Origin: Kitasatospora viridis
Lineage (GTDB): Bacteria; Actinomycetota; Actinomycetes; Streptomycetales; Streptomycetaceae
Assembly: GCF_007829815.1 (NCBI RefSeq)
Contig: NZ_VIWT01000009.1
Span: 1-64,000 of the forward strand
DNA length: 64,000 nucleotides
Reading direction: 5' to 3'
Of the stretch, positions 24,888 through 34,049 are shown in pieces; position 1 is the stretch's first letter, and every line of letters starts with the position of its first letter. The notes beneath the pieces were generated by a model, which worked only from the letters and a program-made list of their open reading frames with translations, did no database searches and had not been told where the DNA came from. The position numbers were made by a program, and so were the translations under genes.

Positions 24888-27086
24888 ATGGGAGACGAGC
24901 CGACGAAGAAGCGGGTACGCGGGCTGCGCGGACTGGGGGAGTGGTGCGCGCGGCGCTTCGTGGTGGTGATCCTGGCGTGGCTGGCCGCGCTCGGGGTGCT
25001 GCACGGGCTGCAGAACACCGTCGGCGGCACCTACTCGGACGACTTCGAGCTGCCCGGCACCCAGTCGAAGACCGGTCAGGACCTGCTCGGCGTGAACGCC
25101 CCCGCGCTCGGCGGCTTCGCCGGCCAGGTGGTGATGTCCGACCCGAACGGGCCGCTCAGCGCAGTGCAGGGCCAGATCAACCAGGCCGTCGCCGCGCTCG
25201 GCAAGCTGGACCACGTCGTCTCGGCGCAGAGCCCGCTGCCCGCCTCGGCCGGCCAGCCGGCCCCCGCGCTCTCGGCCGACGGGAAGATCGGCTACATCAC
25301 CGTCCGGTTCAACCAGAACCCCACCTCCTTCGACCAGTCCTACATCGGCGAGGTGGACACCGCCGTCGCCCCGGTGCGCGCGGCCGGCGTGCAGGTCGAG
25401 TACGGCGGCGCGCTCGGCGAACTGGCCCGGCCCAAGGCCACCGACCTGAAGAGCGAGGCGATCGGCTTCGCGGTGGCGATCGTGGTGCTGCTGATCGGCT
25501 TCGGCAGCGTGCTCGCCGCCGGGCTGCCCCTGGTGACGGCGCTGATCAGCGTGATCGTCGGACTCAGCTGCCTGGCCCTGCTGGCCCGGGCCTTCACCTT
25601 CGGCACCGTCTCACCGACCCTGGCGACCATGATCGGGCTAGGCGTCGGCATCGACTACGCGCTCTTCCTGACCACCCGTCACCGCCAGCAGCTGATGGAC
25701 GGCGTGGACCCGGTCCGCGCCGCCGGCCGGGCCAACACCACCAGCGGCCGCGCCGTGCTGGTCTCCGGCTGCACCGTGATCGTCGCGCTGGCCGGCCTGT
25801 ACGTGTCCCGGGTGCTGTTCATCGGCAAACTCGGCGCGGCCGCCGCCGTCACCGTGGCGACCGCCGTGGTCGGCGCCCTGACCCTGGTGCCGGCCCTGCT
25901 CGGCCTGGTCGGGCGCCGGATCGACCGGCTGCACGTGCGCAAGCCGATCGCGGAGGAGACCGCCGGCGAGAGCGGCGCCCTCTACCGCTACGCCCAGTCG
26001 GTGGCCCGGCGCCCCTGGTGGTTCCTGGCCGCCGGCGTGATCGTGATCGGGGTGCTCGCCATCCCGCTCTTCTCGCTGCGGCTCGGCCACATCGACGACG
26101 GAGCCGACCCGACCAGCTTCACCGACCGCCGCGCCTACGACCTGATCACCACCGGCTTCGGCCCGGGCGCCAACGGCCCGCTGACCGTCGTCGTCGACCA
26201 GGCCAACGTGCCGCAGGACAACCGGGCCGCGCTCGCCACCAACCTGCAGAAGGCCCTGACCGGCGTGCCCGGCGCCGCCAGCATCAGCCCGCCGCAGGCC
26301 ACCGGCAGCAACGGCGTGCTGCTCACCTCGACCGCCGTCTCCACCGCCCGCCCGCAGGACAAGCAGACCCAGCAGCTCTTCGACCACCTGCGCAAGGACG
26401 TGCTGCCGCAGGCGGTGGCCGGCACCGGCGCGACCACCTACGTCACCGGCAGCACCGCCGCCCAGCTGGACTTCGTGGAACTGATGGCCCGTCGGCTCCC
26501 GGTGATCATCGCGGTGGTGGTCGGCCTGGCCTTCCTGATCATCCTCGCCGTCTTCCGCGGCCTGCTGGTGGCGGTCAAGGCGGCGGTGCTCAACCTGCTC
26601 TCCATCTCCGCCTCCTACGGCGTGCTGGTCGCCGTCTTCCAGTGGGGCTGGGGCGGACCCGGACTGGGCGTGGCCGGCACCGTGCCGATCGAGAGCTACG
26701 CCCCGATGATCATGTTCGCCATCGTCTTCGGACTGAGCATGGACTACGAGGTCTTCCTGCTCTCCCGGGTGCACGAGTTCTGGCTGACGACCGGTCAGGG
26801 CCACGAGAGCGTCGCCCACGGCCTGCGGATCACCGCCCGGGTGATCACCTGCGCCGCGCTCATCATGGTCAGCGTGTTCTCGGCGTTCATCCTCAGCCAC
26901 GACATCGTGGTGAAGATGCTCGGCCTCGGCCTCGCCGTCAGCGTGCTGATCGACGCGACCGTGGTGCGGCTGCTGCTGGTGCCGGCCGTGATGGTGCTCT
27001 TCGACCACCGCGCCTGGTGGACGCCCCGCTGGCTGGACCGGCTGCTGCCGCACATCGACGCCGAGGGCGCCGCCCAGGCCGACTGA
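24888..27086 (+). CDS. MMPL/RND-family exporter
   Basis: 732 residues from ATG 24888 (MGDEPTKKRVRGLRGLGEW); the frame is open upstream but runs through the terminator of the preceding gene. The layout is the MMPL duplication: TM1, a periplasmic loop, TM2-6, a second loop and TM8-12. GLGVGIDYALFL and FGLSMDYEVFLLSRV are the two copies of the conserved proton-relay helix with Asp-Tyr. Such pumps export lipids, siderophores or drugs. No Shine-Dalgarno site is obvious. The stop codon abuts that of the convergent kinase gene with no spacer. Confidence 0.9.
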   Translation: MGDEPTKKRVRGLRGLGEWCARRFVVVILAWLAALGVLHGLQNTVGGTYSDDFELPGTQSKTGQDLLGVNAPALGGFAGQVVMSDPNGPLSAVQGQINQAVAALGKLDHVVSAQSPLPASAGQPAPALSADGKIGYITVRFNQNPTSFDQSYIGEVDTAVAPVRAAGVQVEYGGALGELARPKATDLKSEAIGFAVAIVVLLIGFGSVLAAGLPLVTALISVIVGLSCLALLARAFTFGTVSPTLATMIGLGVGIDYALFLTTRHRQQLMDGVDPVRAAGRANTTSGRAVLVSGCTVIVALAGLYVSRVLFIGKLGAAAAVTVATAVVGALTLVPALLGLVGRRIDRLHVRKPIAEETAGESGALYRYAQSVARRPWWFLAAGVIVIGVLAIPLFSLRLGHIDDGADPTSFTDRRAYDLITTGFGPGANGPLTVVVDQANVPQDNRAALATNLQKALTGVPGAASISPPQATGSNGVLLTSTAVSTARPQDKQTQQLFDHLRKDVLPQAVAGTGATTYVTGSTAAQLDFVELMARRLPVIIAVVVGLAFLIILAVFRGLLVAVKAAVLNLLSISASYGVLVAVFQWGWGGPGLGVAGTVPIESYAPMIMFAIVFGLSMDYEVFLLSRVHEFWLTTGQGHESVAHGLRITARVITCAALIMVSVFSAFILSHDIVVKMLGLGLAVSVLIDATVVRLLLVPAVMVLFDHRAWWTPRWLDRLLPHIDAEGAAQAD

Positions 27087-29456
27087 CTAGGACCCGCTGG
27101 GTTTCCCGGTCGCGTCGAGCGCCACCAGGCCGGTGTCGCCCATCCCGTAGACCCGGCCGCCGCCGGCGGCGAGCGGGATGGCGACCGCGTACTGGTCGCC
27201 GCTGCCGAACTCGTAGGTCCAGCGGCCGTTCCCGGTGGCCGGGTCGAGCGCCCACAGCTTGCCGGTCACCCACAGGTAGAGGTTGCCGTCGGCGCACTGC
27301 AGGGAGGCGACCGGGGACTGCACCGAGGCCGGCACCGAACCCGCCCAGCGGAGCGTGCCGTCGGCGGTGTCGACGGCGTGGACCTGGATGTTCCCCTTGC
27401 CGTCCATCCCCGCGGCGTAGGCCCAGGTCCCGTCCGCGGAGGCGACCACGGAGCTGAACATGCTCTGCTGCTGGGTGTGCCAGACCAGGTTCCCGTTCGC
27501 CGGGTCCACCGCGTACAGGTGGTCGGAGGCGTAGAGGAAGAGGCCGTTCGCCCAGCAGTGGGCGGGATCGTTCGAGGCGACGGAGAAGTCGTCCATGCCG
27601 ACGCTGGTGCCGGCCCCCGGGGCGTTCTGCTGCCAGCTGCTCCTGCCGCCCGCGCCGACGTCGACGCCGATCAGCTTCGGGTCGGTGCGGTCCGTGTTCG
27701 CGCTGACCAGCAGCAGGTGCGAACCGGTGGCGGGCACCAGGACGCGCTGCTGACCCTGCGTCTGGCCGAGCGTGGTCTGCCAGAGGATCTGACGGGTCGA
27801 CGGGTCCACCGCCCAGAGGAAGTCGCCGACGCTGAACGCGGGCCCGCCCGCCGCGTTCATGGTGCCGAAGCCGCTGCCCGTGGCGTAGACGATCCCGTTG
27901 AGCGCGCCCGGGAGCCAGATCGACTGCATCGACAGACCGGACGATCCGATGCTCCAGGCGGTCTGGCCGGTGTCGACCGAGAGGGCGTTCACCGCGTGGT
28001 CCGTCTGCAGCGCGCCAGTGCCGCCCGCCGCGAACAGCAGGTCGCCGACCACCAGGGCCGGCAGCCCGCCCATGCCCGCCTTCGCGCCGAAGGTGGAGTT
28101 GGCCACCGGCCCCCAGACCGGCTTGCCCGACCGGTCGAACGCCCGGATGCCCTGGTCGCCGACCGCGATCACCTTGTCCTTGGCGATCAGCACCTGGAGC
28201 AGCGGGTCGCTCGGCGCCGTCCACAGCGCCGTCGCCGTCGCCTTGACGTCCAGCGAGCGGCTCGGATCGGTCGCGGCCGGCCGCGGCGAGCCGCCGGCCG
28301 AGGGGGAGGCCGCCTTCGACGGCCCCTGACGCAGCGTCAGCGCGGCCGCCGCGCCGACGGCGCCGGCCAGCACCAGCCCGCCGCCGGCGCCCAGCAGCAG
28401 CCGGCGCCGGCTCAGCCCGGGGCCCGGCCGCCCGCCCACCCGGCCCAGGTCGACCGTCGGGCCGGTCAGCGGCCCCGGCCCGCCCGGCCAACCTGGCTGA
28501 CCCGGCTGACCGGCCGCCGGCAGCGGCTCGGTGCGCCCGCTCGACGCGAGCCGCAGGTCGGGCGCGGCCAGCGGCACCGGGGCCAGCACCGCGGCGGCCT
28601 CCTCGACGGCCGCGATCAGCTGCGGCGGCAGCCAGTTGCCGTACGCGGTCGAGCCGCCCGAGCGCTCCACCGCCGCGACGATCTCGGCCGGCGCCGGCCG
28701 GTCCTGCGCCCGCTTGGCCAGGCAGGCCGCCACCAGCAGCCGCAACCCGGCGGGCAGGCCGCCCAGTTCGGGCTCCTCCTCGACCACCCGGCGCAGGATC
28801 TCCATGGCGCTGCCCCCGGCGAACGGGCTGCTGCCGGTCGCGGCGCAGACGATGGTCGCACCGAGCGCGAACACGTCGGCCGCCGGCCCGACCTGCTCGC
28901 CCAGCGCCTGTTCGGGAGACATGAAGGCGGGCGTGCCGAGCACCGCGCCCGCCGTGGTGAGCGCGGTGCCGTCGGCGGCGCGGGCGATCCCGAAGTCGAT
29001 GACGTGCGGGCCGTCCAGCGCCAGCAGCACGTTGCTGGGCTTCAGGTCACGGTGGGTCAGCCGGGCCGCGTGGATGTTCCGCAGCTCCTCGGCGATCCCC
29101 GCCGTCAGCGCGCGCAGCGTCGCCTCGGGCAGCGGTCCGGTCCGGTCCACCGCCTGCTGGAGCGGGACGCCGGGCACGAACGCGGTCGCCAGCCAGGGCA
29201 CCGGCCCGTCGGCGTCGGCGTCCACCACCGGGGCGGTGAACACCGAGGAGGCCGCCCGCGCCGCCGCGACCTCGGCGCGGAACCGGGCCCGGAAGCCGGT
29301 GTCACCGGCGAGTTCGGGCCGGACCAGCTTCACGGCGACGGTCCGCCCGCCGGCCGACCGGCCCAGGAACACCGTCCCCATGCCGCCCTCGCCCAGCCGG
29401 CCCAGCAGGGTGTACGGGCCGATCCGCAGCGGATCCCCGGGTACCAGCGGCTTCAC
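27087..29456 (-). CDS. Membrane Ser/Thr protein kinase with PQQ-like beta-propeller (kinase B of a tandem pair)
   Basis: 789 residues. Kinase domain at about 1-270: glycine loop GRLGEGGMGTVFLG, catalytic Lys in TVAVKLV, HRDLKPSN, DFG in VIDFGIA and the activation segment GTPAFMSPEQAL. A Pro/Gly-rich linker, one membrane helix (RRLLLGAGGGLVLAGAVGAA) and an extracellular PQQ-like propeller of about 400 residues (WAVDPSTRQILWQTTLGQ, VHAVDTADGTLRWAG) follow. GTG 29456 begins one base after the stop of the upstream paralogue, with GGAG inside that gene. It probably senses an external cue through the propeller. Confidence 0.92.
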   Translation of the reverse strand: MKPLVPGDPLRIGPYTLLGRLGEGGMGTVFLGRSAGGRTVAVKLVRPELAGDTGFRARFRAEVAAARAASSVFTAPVVDADADGPVPWLATAFVPGVPLQQAVDRTGPLPEATLRALTAGIAEELRNIHAARLTHRDLKPSNVLLALDGPHVIDFGIARAADGTALTTAGAVLGTPAFMSPEQALGEQVGPAADVFALGATIVCAATGSSPFAGGSAMEILRRVVEEEPELGGLPAGLRLLVAACLAKRAQDRPAPAEIVAAVERSGGSTAYGNWLPPQLIAAVEEAAAVLAPVPLAAPDLRLASSGRTEPLPAAGQPGQPGWPGGPGPLTGPTVDLGRVGGRPGPGLSRRRLLLGAGGGLVLAGAVGAAAALTLRQGPSKAASPSAGGSPRPAATDPSRSLDVKATATALWTAPSDPLLQVLIAKDKVIAVGDQGIRAFDRSGKPVWGPVANSTFGAKAGMGGLPALVVGDLLFAAGGTGALQTDHAVNALSVDTGQTAWSIGSSGLSMQSIWLPGALNGIVYATGSGFGTMNAAGGPAFSVGDFLWAVDPSTRQILWQTTLGQTQGQQRVLVPATGSHLLLVSANTDRTDPKLIGVDVGAGGRSSWQQNAPGAGTSVGMDDFSVASNDPAHCWANGLFLYASDHLYAVDPANGNLVWHTQQQSMFSSVVASADGTWAYAAGMDGKGNIQVHAVDTADGTLRWAGSVPASVQSPVASLQCADGNLYLWVTGKLWALDPATGNGRWTYEFGSGDQYAVAIPLAAGGGRVYGMGDTGLVALDATGKPSGS

Positions 29457-29457
29457 G

Positions 29458-31701
29458 TCACACTCCGTTCGAGGGCAGCACGGCGACCGCCGTGCCGTTG
29501 GGATCGACGATGCAGACCCGGCCGTCGCCGGCCGCCCAGCCGAGCGTGCCCGGGTCGGTGCCCTTGAAGCCGGAGAACCGCCAGCGGGGCTTGCCGGTCG
29601 CGGGGTCGAAGGCCCACACCACGGCCTCGTCGTCCATCAGGTAGAGGTTGCCGTCGGCCTGGAGCAGGCGGCTGCCGCCGGTGTTCCCGGTGTTCGGGGC
29701 CTTCACCGGCAGCGGCGCGCGCCACCGCTGGTGCCCGGTCGCGGGGTCGAGCGCCACCAGCGAGGACCCGCCGTCGGTGTCCAGCCAGCGGCCGTAGCAG
29801 GTGGCGCCGTCGGGGCTCAGCGCGATCGCGTCGCCGGAGCCGGAGGCCAGCAGTCCGGTGGGCGCCGACCAGACCGGGTTCCCGGTCGCCGGGTCGCAGG
29901 CGGTCAGCGCGCCGCTCTGGGCGTAGAGCAGGACGTACTTGCCGGCACCGGCGACGTAGGCCGCGGGCTGCGACTTCGTCCAGACGACGTTGCCGTTCCC
30001 GTCGAGCGCCGTGAACTGCTTCGTGCTCGCGACGACCGCGTGGTCACCGCCCTGCGGGAGCGCACCGGAGATCAGGACGTCGGAAGAGCCGTGGAACCAG
30101 GCGGTCTGATGGGAGGTCAGGTCCACCGCCCAGACGTGGAAGCTGGTGGCCATGCCGGAGCTGCCCCCGTCGGTGCCGTCGCCGGAGCCGAGCAGGTACG
30201 CGCGGTTGTCCAGGAAGCCGAGCAGGCGGGTCGAGCTCATGGTGTTCGGCTGGTCCAGGGTGGCCGTCCAGCGCACGGCGCCGTCGGCGACGCCGATGGC
30301 GAGCAGGGCGGGCGAGCCGTACTGCTTGCCGGAGGCCGCGGTGGCGCCCGGCGCCGGTTCCGCGGTGGCGCCCACGTACAGCACGTCCCCGTCCACGGCG
30401 GCGAGTTGCACGGGCAGCTCGCCCACCGCCAGCATCACGCCGTGGTCGGCGGCGTTCACCGTCCACTTGGCGTGGCCCTGGGAGTCCAGCGCCTGCACGT
30501 GCTGGAGCGAGACGGTCAGCACCAGCCCGCCGGACGGCAGCACCTGGCGCGGTCCGTCGTTCGGGTCCTGCGACGGGTTGACCTTCCAGGAGAGCACCCC
30601 CTCGCGGACGTTCGACCAGTCCGGGCGGGTGACCGTGATCTTCCCGTGCAGACCGTTGTTCTTGCCGCCACCGCCGGCGGAGGCCAGCGCGGCCGCGGTG
30701 CCGGCGCCCGCCGCCGCCAGCAGCCCGCCGCCCAGGCCGAGCAGCAGGGTGCGCCGGCTCGGCGCGCGCGGCGGCACGGCGTCCGCCGGTGCGGGCCCGC
30801 CGTCGGGCGGCGGCTCGGGCAGCGCGGTCAGCACCGAGCGCAGCGCCACCACGTCGCCGGCCACCGCCGGGGGCAGCCAGTTCGCCGTCGGGCCGGCCCA
30901 GCCGTCCCGGGTGACGTACTCGATCACCTGACGGGGCGTCGGCCGCCCGCCCGGGTCCTTGGCCAGGCAGGCCGCCACCAGCTCGCGCAGGCCCGCCGGC
31001 AGCCCGGACAGGTCCGGCTCGGTGTTGACGACGCGGAACAGCACCGCGGCCGACGCCCCGTCACCGAACAGGTGGCCGCCCAGGGCGGCGAAGGCGAGGG
31101 TGGTGCCGAGCGAGAAGACGTCGCCGGCGGGCCCGAGGCGCCGGCCGAGCGCCTGCTCGGGGGACATGTACGCGGCCGAGCCGATCACCGCCCCGCCGGT
31201 GGTCAGCGCGGTGCCGTCGGCCGCCTGCGAGATGCCGAAGTCGATCACGTGCGGGCCGTCCAGCGCGAGCAGCACGTTGGCGGGCTTCAGGTCACGGTGG
31301 ACCAGCTCGGCGGCGTGCACCTCGACCAGCGCCTCGGCCAGCCCGGCGGCGAGCGTGCGCACCGTGCCCTCCGGCAGCGGGCCGTGCCGCAGCACCGCCT
31401 GGTGCAGCGACACCCCGACCACGAACGCCGTCGCCATCCACGGCGTGACGGCCTCCGGGTCCGCGTCCACCACGGGTGCGGTGAACGCCCCCGAGACCCG
31501 CCTGGCGGCCAGCACCTCGCGGCGGAAGCGGTCGCGGAACCCGGGATCCTCGGACAGCCCCGCGCGCACCACCTTGACCGCGACCGTCCGGCCGCCCGCG
31601 GACCGCCCGAGGTACACCGAGCCCATTCCGCCGGTCCCCAGACGACCCATCAGCACGTACGGCCCGATCCGTCGCGGATCGCCGTCGCCGAGCAGCTCCA
31701 C
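29458..31701 (-). CDS. Membrane Ser/Thr protein kinase with PQQ-like beta-propeller (kinase A of a tandem pair)
   Basis: 747 residues, same architecture as the downstream gene: kinase domain with GRLGTGGMGSVYLG, VAVKVV, HRDLKPAN, VIDFGIS and GSAAYMSPEQAL; a membrane helix (LLLGLGGGLLAAAGAGTAAA); then an extracellular PQQ-like propeller (VALDPATGHQRWRAPLPVK, VWAFDPATGKPRW). GTG 31701 has the strong site AGGAGGGGGAG. Kinase domains of the pair are clearly similar while the sensor domains differ more, consistent with tandem duplication and divergence of the signal sensed. Confidence 0.92.
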   Translation of the reverse strand: MELLGDGDPRRIGPYVLMGRLGTGGMGSVYLGRSAGGRTVAVKVVRAGLSEDPGFRDRFRREVLAARRVSGAFTAPVVDADPEAVTPWMATAFVVGVSLHQAVLRHGPLPEGTVRTLAAGLAEALVEVHAAELVHRDLKPANVLLALDGPHVIDFGISQAADGTALTTGGAVIGSAAYMSPEQALGRRLGPAGDVFSLGTTLAFAALGGHLFGDGASAAVLFRVVNTEPDLSGLPAGLRELVAACLAKDPGGRPTPRQVIEYVTRDGWAGPTANWLPPAVAGDVVALRSVLTALPEPPPDGGPAPADAVPPRAPSRRTLLLGLGGGLLAAAGAGTAAALASAGGGGKNNGLHGKITVTRPDWSNVREGVLSWKVNPSQDPNDGPRQVLPSGGLVLTVSLQHVQALDSQGHAKWTVNAADHGVMLAVGELPVQLAAVDGDVLYVGATAEPAPGATAASGKQYGSPALLAIGVADGAVRWTATLDQPNTMSSTRLLGFLDNRAYLLGSGDGTDGGSSGMATSFHVWAVDLTSHQTAWFHGSSDVLISGALPQGGDHAVVASTKQFTALDGNGNVVWTKSQPAAYVAGAGKYVLLYAQSGALTACDPATGNPVWSAPTGLLASGSGDAIALSPDGATCYGRWLDTDGGSSLVALDPATGHQRWRAPLPVKAPNTGNTGGSRLLQADGNLYLMDDEAVVWAFDPATGKPRWRFSGFKGTDPGTLGWAAGDGRVCIVDPNGTAVAVLPSNGV

Positions 31702-31855
31702 GTCGCTCCCCCTCCTGCGCAGCGGCTCACAGGGTAGTGGCGCGGCCCGTCCGCAGCGACGGCGCTCACGTGACCTTCACAAGCCCGTCGGCGAGCTGAT
31801 CGCACGTCAGTCGGCTTGTACTGGAGCGCAGTCAGTCAGAACTCCGCCGAACGCG

Positions 31856-31890
31856 GCTGCCCCCGGCGGCGGGAGGCCGTCGGGGGCAGC
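31856..31890 (-). terminator. Terminator after the LCP gene
   Basis: Arms 31856-31870 and 31876-31890 (GCTGCCCCCGGCGGC and GCCGTCGGGGGCAGC) pair at 14 of 15 positions around GGGAG. Confidence 0.75.
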
Positions 31891-31918
31891 GGGTGGGGCG
31901 GGTGGAGCGGACGGTTCG

Positions 31919-33631
31919 TCAGTTCGCGGAGTCCGGCACGTTGGGGCTGCGCGAGTAGGCCTGGGTGGGGTTCATCCCGACGCCGTTGATGCTGACGGTG
32001 GCCTGGGTGGAGACCTGGGCGCACTTGGTGGAGTCGTCGGCGGTCTGGGCGTCCGAGTTCGACAGCGCCGCCTGGGTGTTGACCGGGGCGGGGGCGTTCG
32101 AGCCGGCGGACGAGGACCCGCCGCCGGACCCGCCGAAGGTGGTGCCGCTGGGCCAGTCCTTGCCGATCACCAGGGTGATGCCGGGGCCCTCGCCGGGCTT
32201 GACGGCGGAGGCGGGCAGGCCGACCGAGGCGGCGACCTCCTGGGCGTCGGCCTCGCGGCCGGCGGTGTAGGTGACCGAGCTGGTGTCGTCGGTGCCCACC
32301 GCGTTGGTGGCGGCGGTGCCGGAGCTGTAGCCGGCCGCCTTGAGGGCGTCGGCCACGTCGCCGGCCCGGCCGCCGATGCCGCTGCCGTTCTTCACGTGCA
32401 CCGCGATCTCGGACTTCGGCGCGCCGCCGGTGGCCGCCGGGGCCGAACTGGGGGCGGGGGCGGCGGGGCTGGCGGCGGGGTTGTCCGTCGCGGTGGCCGA
32501 GGCCGCGGCCGAGGACTTGGAGCCGTCGCCCTGGGTCAGCGACACGTCGTTGATGATCGCGCTGAAGAGGTTCTTCGCCGCAGGGGCGACGATCACCCGG
32601 TTCGGGTCGGTGGGGTCGGCCGCGTTCTGCATCGTGGTCATGGTGATGCGGTTGGTCGGCACCTTGTTCAGGTCGTCGCCCAGGTTGACCAGGTTGGTGA
32701 TGCCGCTCAGGCCGTCGTCCACGGTGAGCGCCTTGGTCGCGGCGTTGGCCAGCGAGAGCAGCGCGGCCGGGTTGGCCAGCGTCCCGGCGCTCTTGAGCTG
32801 GCGGACCATCGAGCTGAGGAACATGTGCTGGGCCACCGTGCGGCCGAGGTCGGAGCCGTCGCCGAAGCCGTGCCGCGTGCGGACGAACTGCAGCGCCGCC
32901 ATGCCCTGCAGGGTGTGGTCGCCCTTCTTCAGCTTCAGGTGCGAGTAGGGGTCGTAGACGTTGTTGTCGACGCAGACCGGCACGCCGCCGATCGCGTCCG
33001 ACATGTTCACCACGCCCTTGAAGTCGACCATCATGAAGTGGTCGATGGGTATGCCGGTCAGCTGGTGCACGGCGGCGACGGTGCAGCCCGGGCCGTAGTC
33101 CAGGGTGCTGTTGATCAGGTCGCGGTGCGGCTTCATGGTGGTGTGGGTCTGGGTGTCGGTGCAGCCCGGCAGGTTGGTCACCGTGTCGCGCGGGATGCTC
33201 ATCACCGTCGCGTTGCTGCGGTCGGCCGAGACGTGCAGCACCATCTCCACGTCGGCGTTGGCGCCCGGGCCGCAGTCGCCGCCGATCTGGCAGTCGGTCG
33301 GGTCGTCGCGGGTGTCCGAGCCGAGGACCAGCACGTTGATCGGGGTGCGGCCGAAGGCGTCCGGCTTCTCCTTGCCGGCGTCGCCGGAGGTGCCGGCGAA
33401 CAGCGGCGAGTGCTTGATGTTGCCGTCGAGCATCTCGAAGATGTAGCCGCCGCCGGCGGCGGCCACCAGCACCAGGCCCGCCGTGGTGTACGCCAGGATC
33501 CGCAGGCCCTTGCGCTTCGGCTTCTTCTTGCTCTTGCGTGCCGCCGCCCGGCCCCCGGCGGCCGGCCCGGCCTGCTGCGCCGAGCGGGCACGGCGGCGCG
33601 GGCCGGTGGTGTCCGCCTGGGTGTCGCTCAC
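31919..33631 (-). CDS. LCP (LytR-CpsA-Psr) family ligase with LytR_C domain
   Basis: 570 residues from GTG 33631, which has GGAGG with 5-nt spacing; ATG 33736 is in frame but has no such site. A basic cytoplasmic tail (ARKSKKKPKRKG) precedes one membrane helix (ILAYTTAGLVLVAAAGGGYI). The LCP domain has NVLVLGSDTRDD, the catalytic-type Arg in VMSIPRDT, FMMVDFKGVVNMSDAIGGV and FVRTRHGFGDGSDLGR. A Ser/Ala/Pro linker leads to a LytR_C domain (IAVHVKNGSGIGGRAGDVAD). LCP enzymes attach teichoic acid or other glycopolymers to peptidoglycan. Transcribed toward the kinase pair but separated by a terminator. Confidence 0.9.
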   Translation of the reverse strand: MSDTQADTTGPRRRARSAQQAGPAAGGRAAARKSKKKPKRKGLRILAYTTAGLVLVAAAGGGYIFEMLDGNIKHSPLFAGTSGDAGKEKPDAFGRTPINVLVLGSDTRDDPTDCQIGGDCGPGANADVEMVLHVSADRSNATVMSIPRDTVTNLPGCTDTQTHTTMKPHRDLINSTLDYGPGCTVAAVHQLTGIPIDHFMMVDFKGVVNMSDAIGGVPVCVDNNVYDPYSHLKLKKGDHTLQGMAALQFVRTRHGFGDGSDLGRTVAQHMFLSSMVRQLKSAGTLANPAALLSLANAATKALTVDDGLSGITNLVNLGDDLNKVPTNRITMTTMQNAADPTDPNRVIVAPAAKNLFSAIINDVSLTQGDGSKSSAAASATATDNPAASPAAPAPSSAPAATGGAPKSEIAVHVKNGSGIGGRAGDVADALKAAGYSSGTAATNAVGTDDTSSVTYTAGREADAQEVAASVGLPASAVKPGEGPGITLVIGKDWPSGTTFGGSGGGSSSAGSNAPAPVNTQAALSNSDAQTADDSTKCAQVSTQATVSINGVGMNPTQAYSRSPNVPDSAN

Positions 33632-33936
33632 GTGCGCCTCCGTCGCTGCCCGATCTCCTCGGGCACTGCCCGATCGTGTCGGGGATCGCTGCTTCCGGGC
33701 ACTGGGACGCGGATCGTTCGCATCCCGGTTCCCCATGCTTGCGCCGCAGCATAACTGTCGTTCCTATGAGCTTCGGTTCGATCCTCTTAGATCTGCTTTC
33801 AGCTCACGTTCATCCGTGGCCACTTCGGTCCGGATCCGCCCCGGTTCGTCCGGTCCGGCCCGGCAAACTGGTTGGCCGCGGTGTCTGGGGTTGGTAACGT
33901 TCTCCGCACCGTGCAAGGAACGAGGAGGTGACACCC
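33632..33936. other. Intergenic region with a divergent promoter
   Basis: Non-coding in my reading. It contains in-frame but unsupported upstream extension of the LCP gene (to 33736) and, near its right end, the promoter at 33872-33900. Confidence 0.6.
33872..33900 (+). promoter_or_regulatory. Housekeeping-type promoter of the leader/acetyltransferase unit
   Basis: -35 TTGGCC (33872-33877), 17-bp spacer, -10 TAACGT (33895-33900). The start point is expected near 33907, giving an untranslated leader of about 140 nt before the acetyltransferase and only about 30 nt before the leader ORF. Confidence 0.6.
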
Positions 33937-33996
33937 GTGAACGCAGTACCCCAGTGGGTGTTCCCCCGATCCGTCACGGCGGGCGACCAGAAGTAG
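33937..33996 (+). CDS. Putative 19-residue leader peptide
   Basis: GTG 33937 follows a near-perfect GAGGAGGTGA site. The peptide is MNAVPQWVFPRSVTAGDQK and ends at TAG 33994-33996. It lies between the promoter and the acetyltransferase start at 34050. Around its stop, GGCGAC (33982-33987) can pair with GTCGCC, and GGGAG downstream with CTCCC before the acetyltransferase ribosome-binding site, so stalled translation could switch structures. The strong ribosome-binding site on such a short ORF is the main evidence. Confidence 0.5.
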   Translation: MNAVPQWVFPRSVTAGDQK

Positions 33997-34049
33997 GTGT
34001 CGCCGGGAGCGCCCTGGAACACGTGGCACTCCCGAAAGGCGGCACCATC

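Noticed and set aside
28531..31737. A 1,068-codon plus-strand frame opposite the kinase pair
   Set aside because: Ser/Arg/Pro-rich shadow; both kinases read correctly on the other strand.
33483..34049. N-terminal extension of the acetyltransferase
   Set aside because: The frame is open upstream, but it crosses the promoter and leader ORF and has no resemblance to GNAT proteins.
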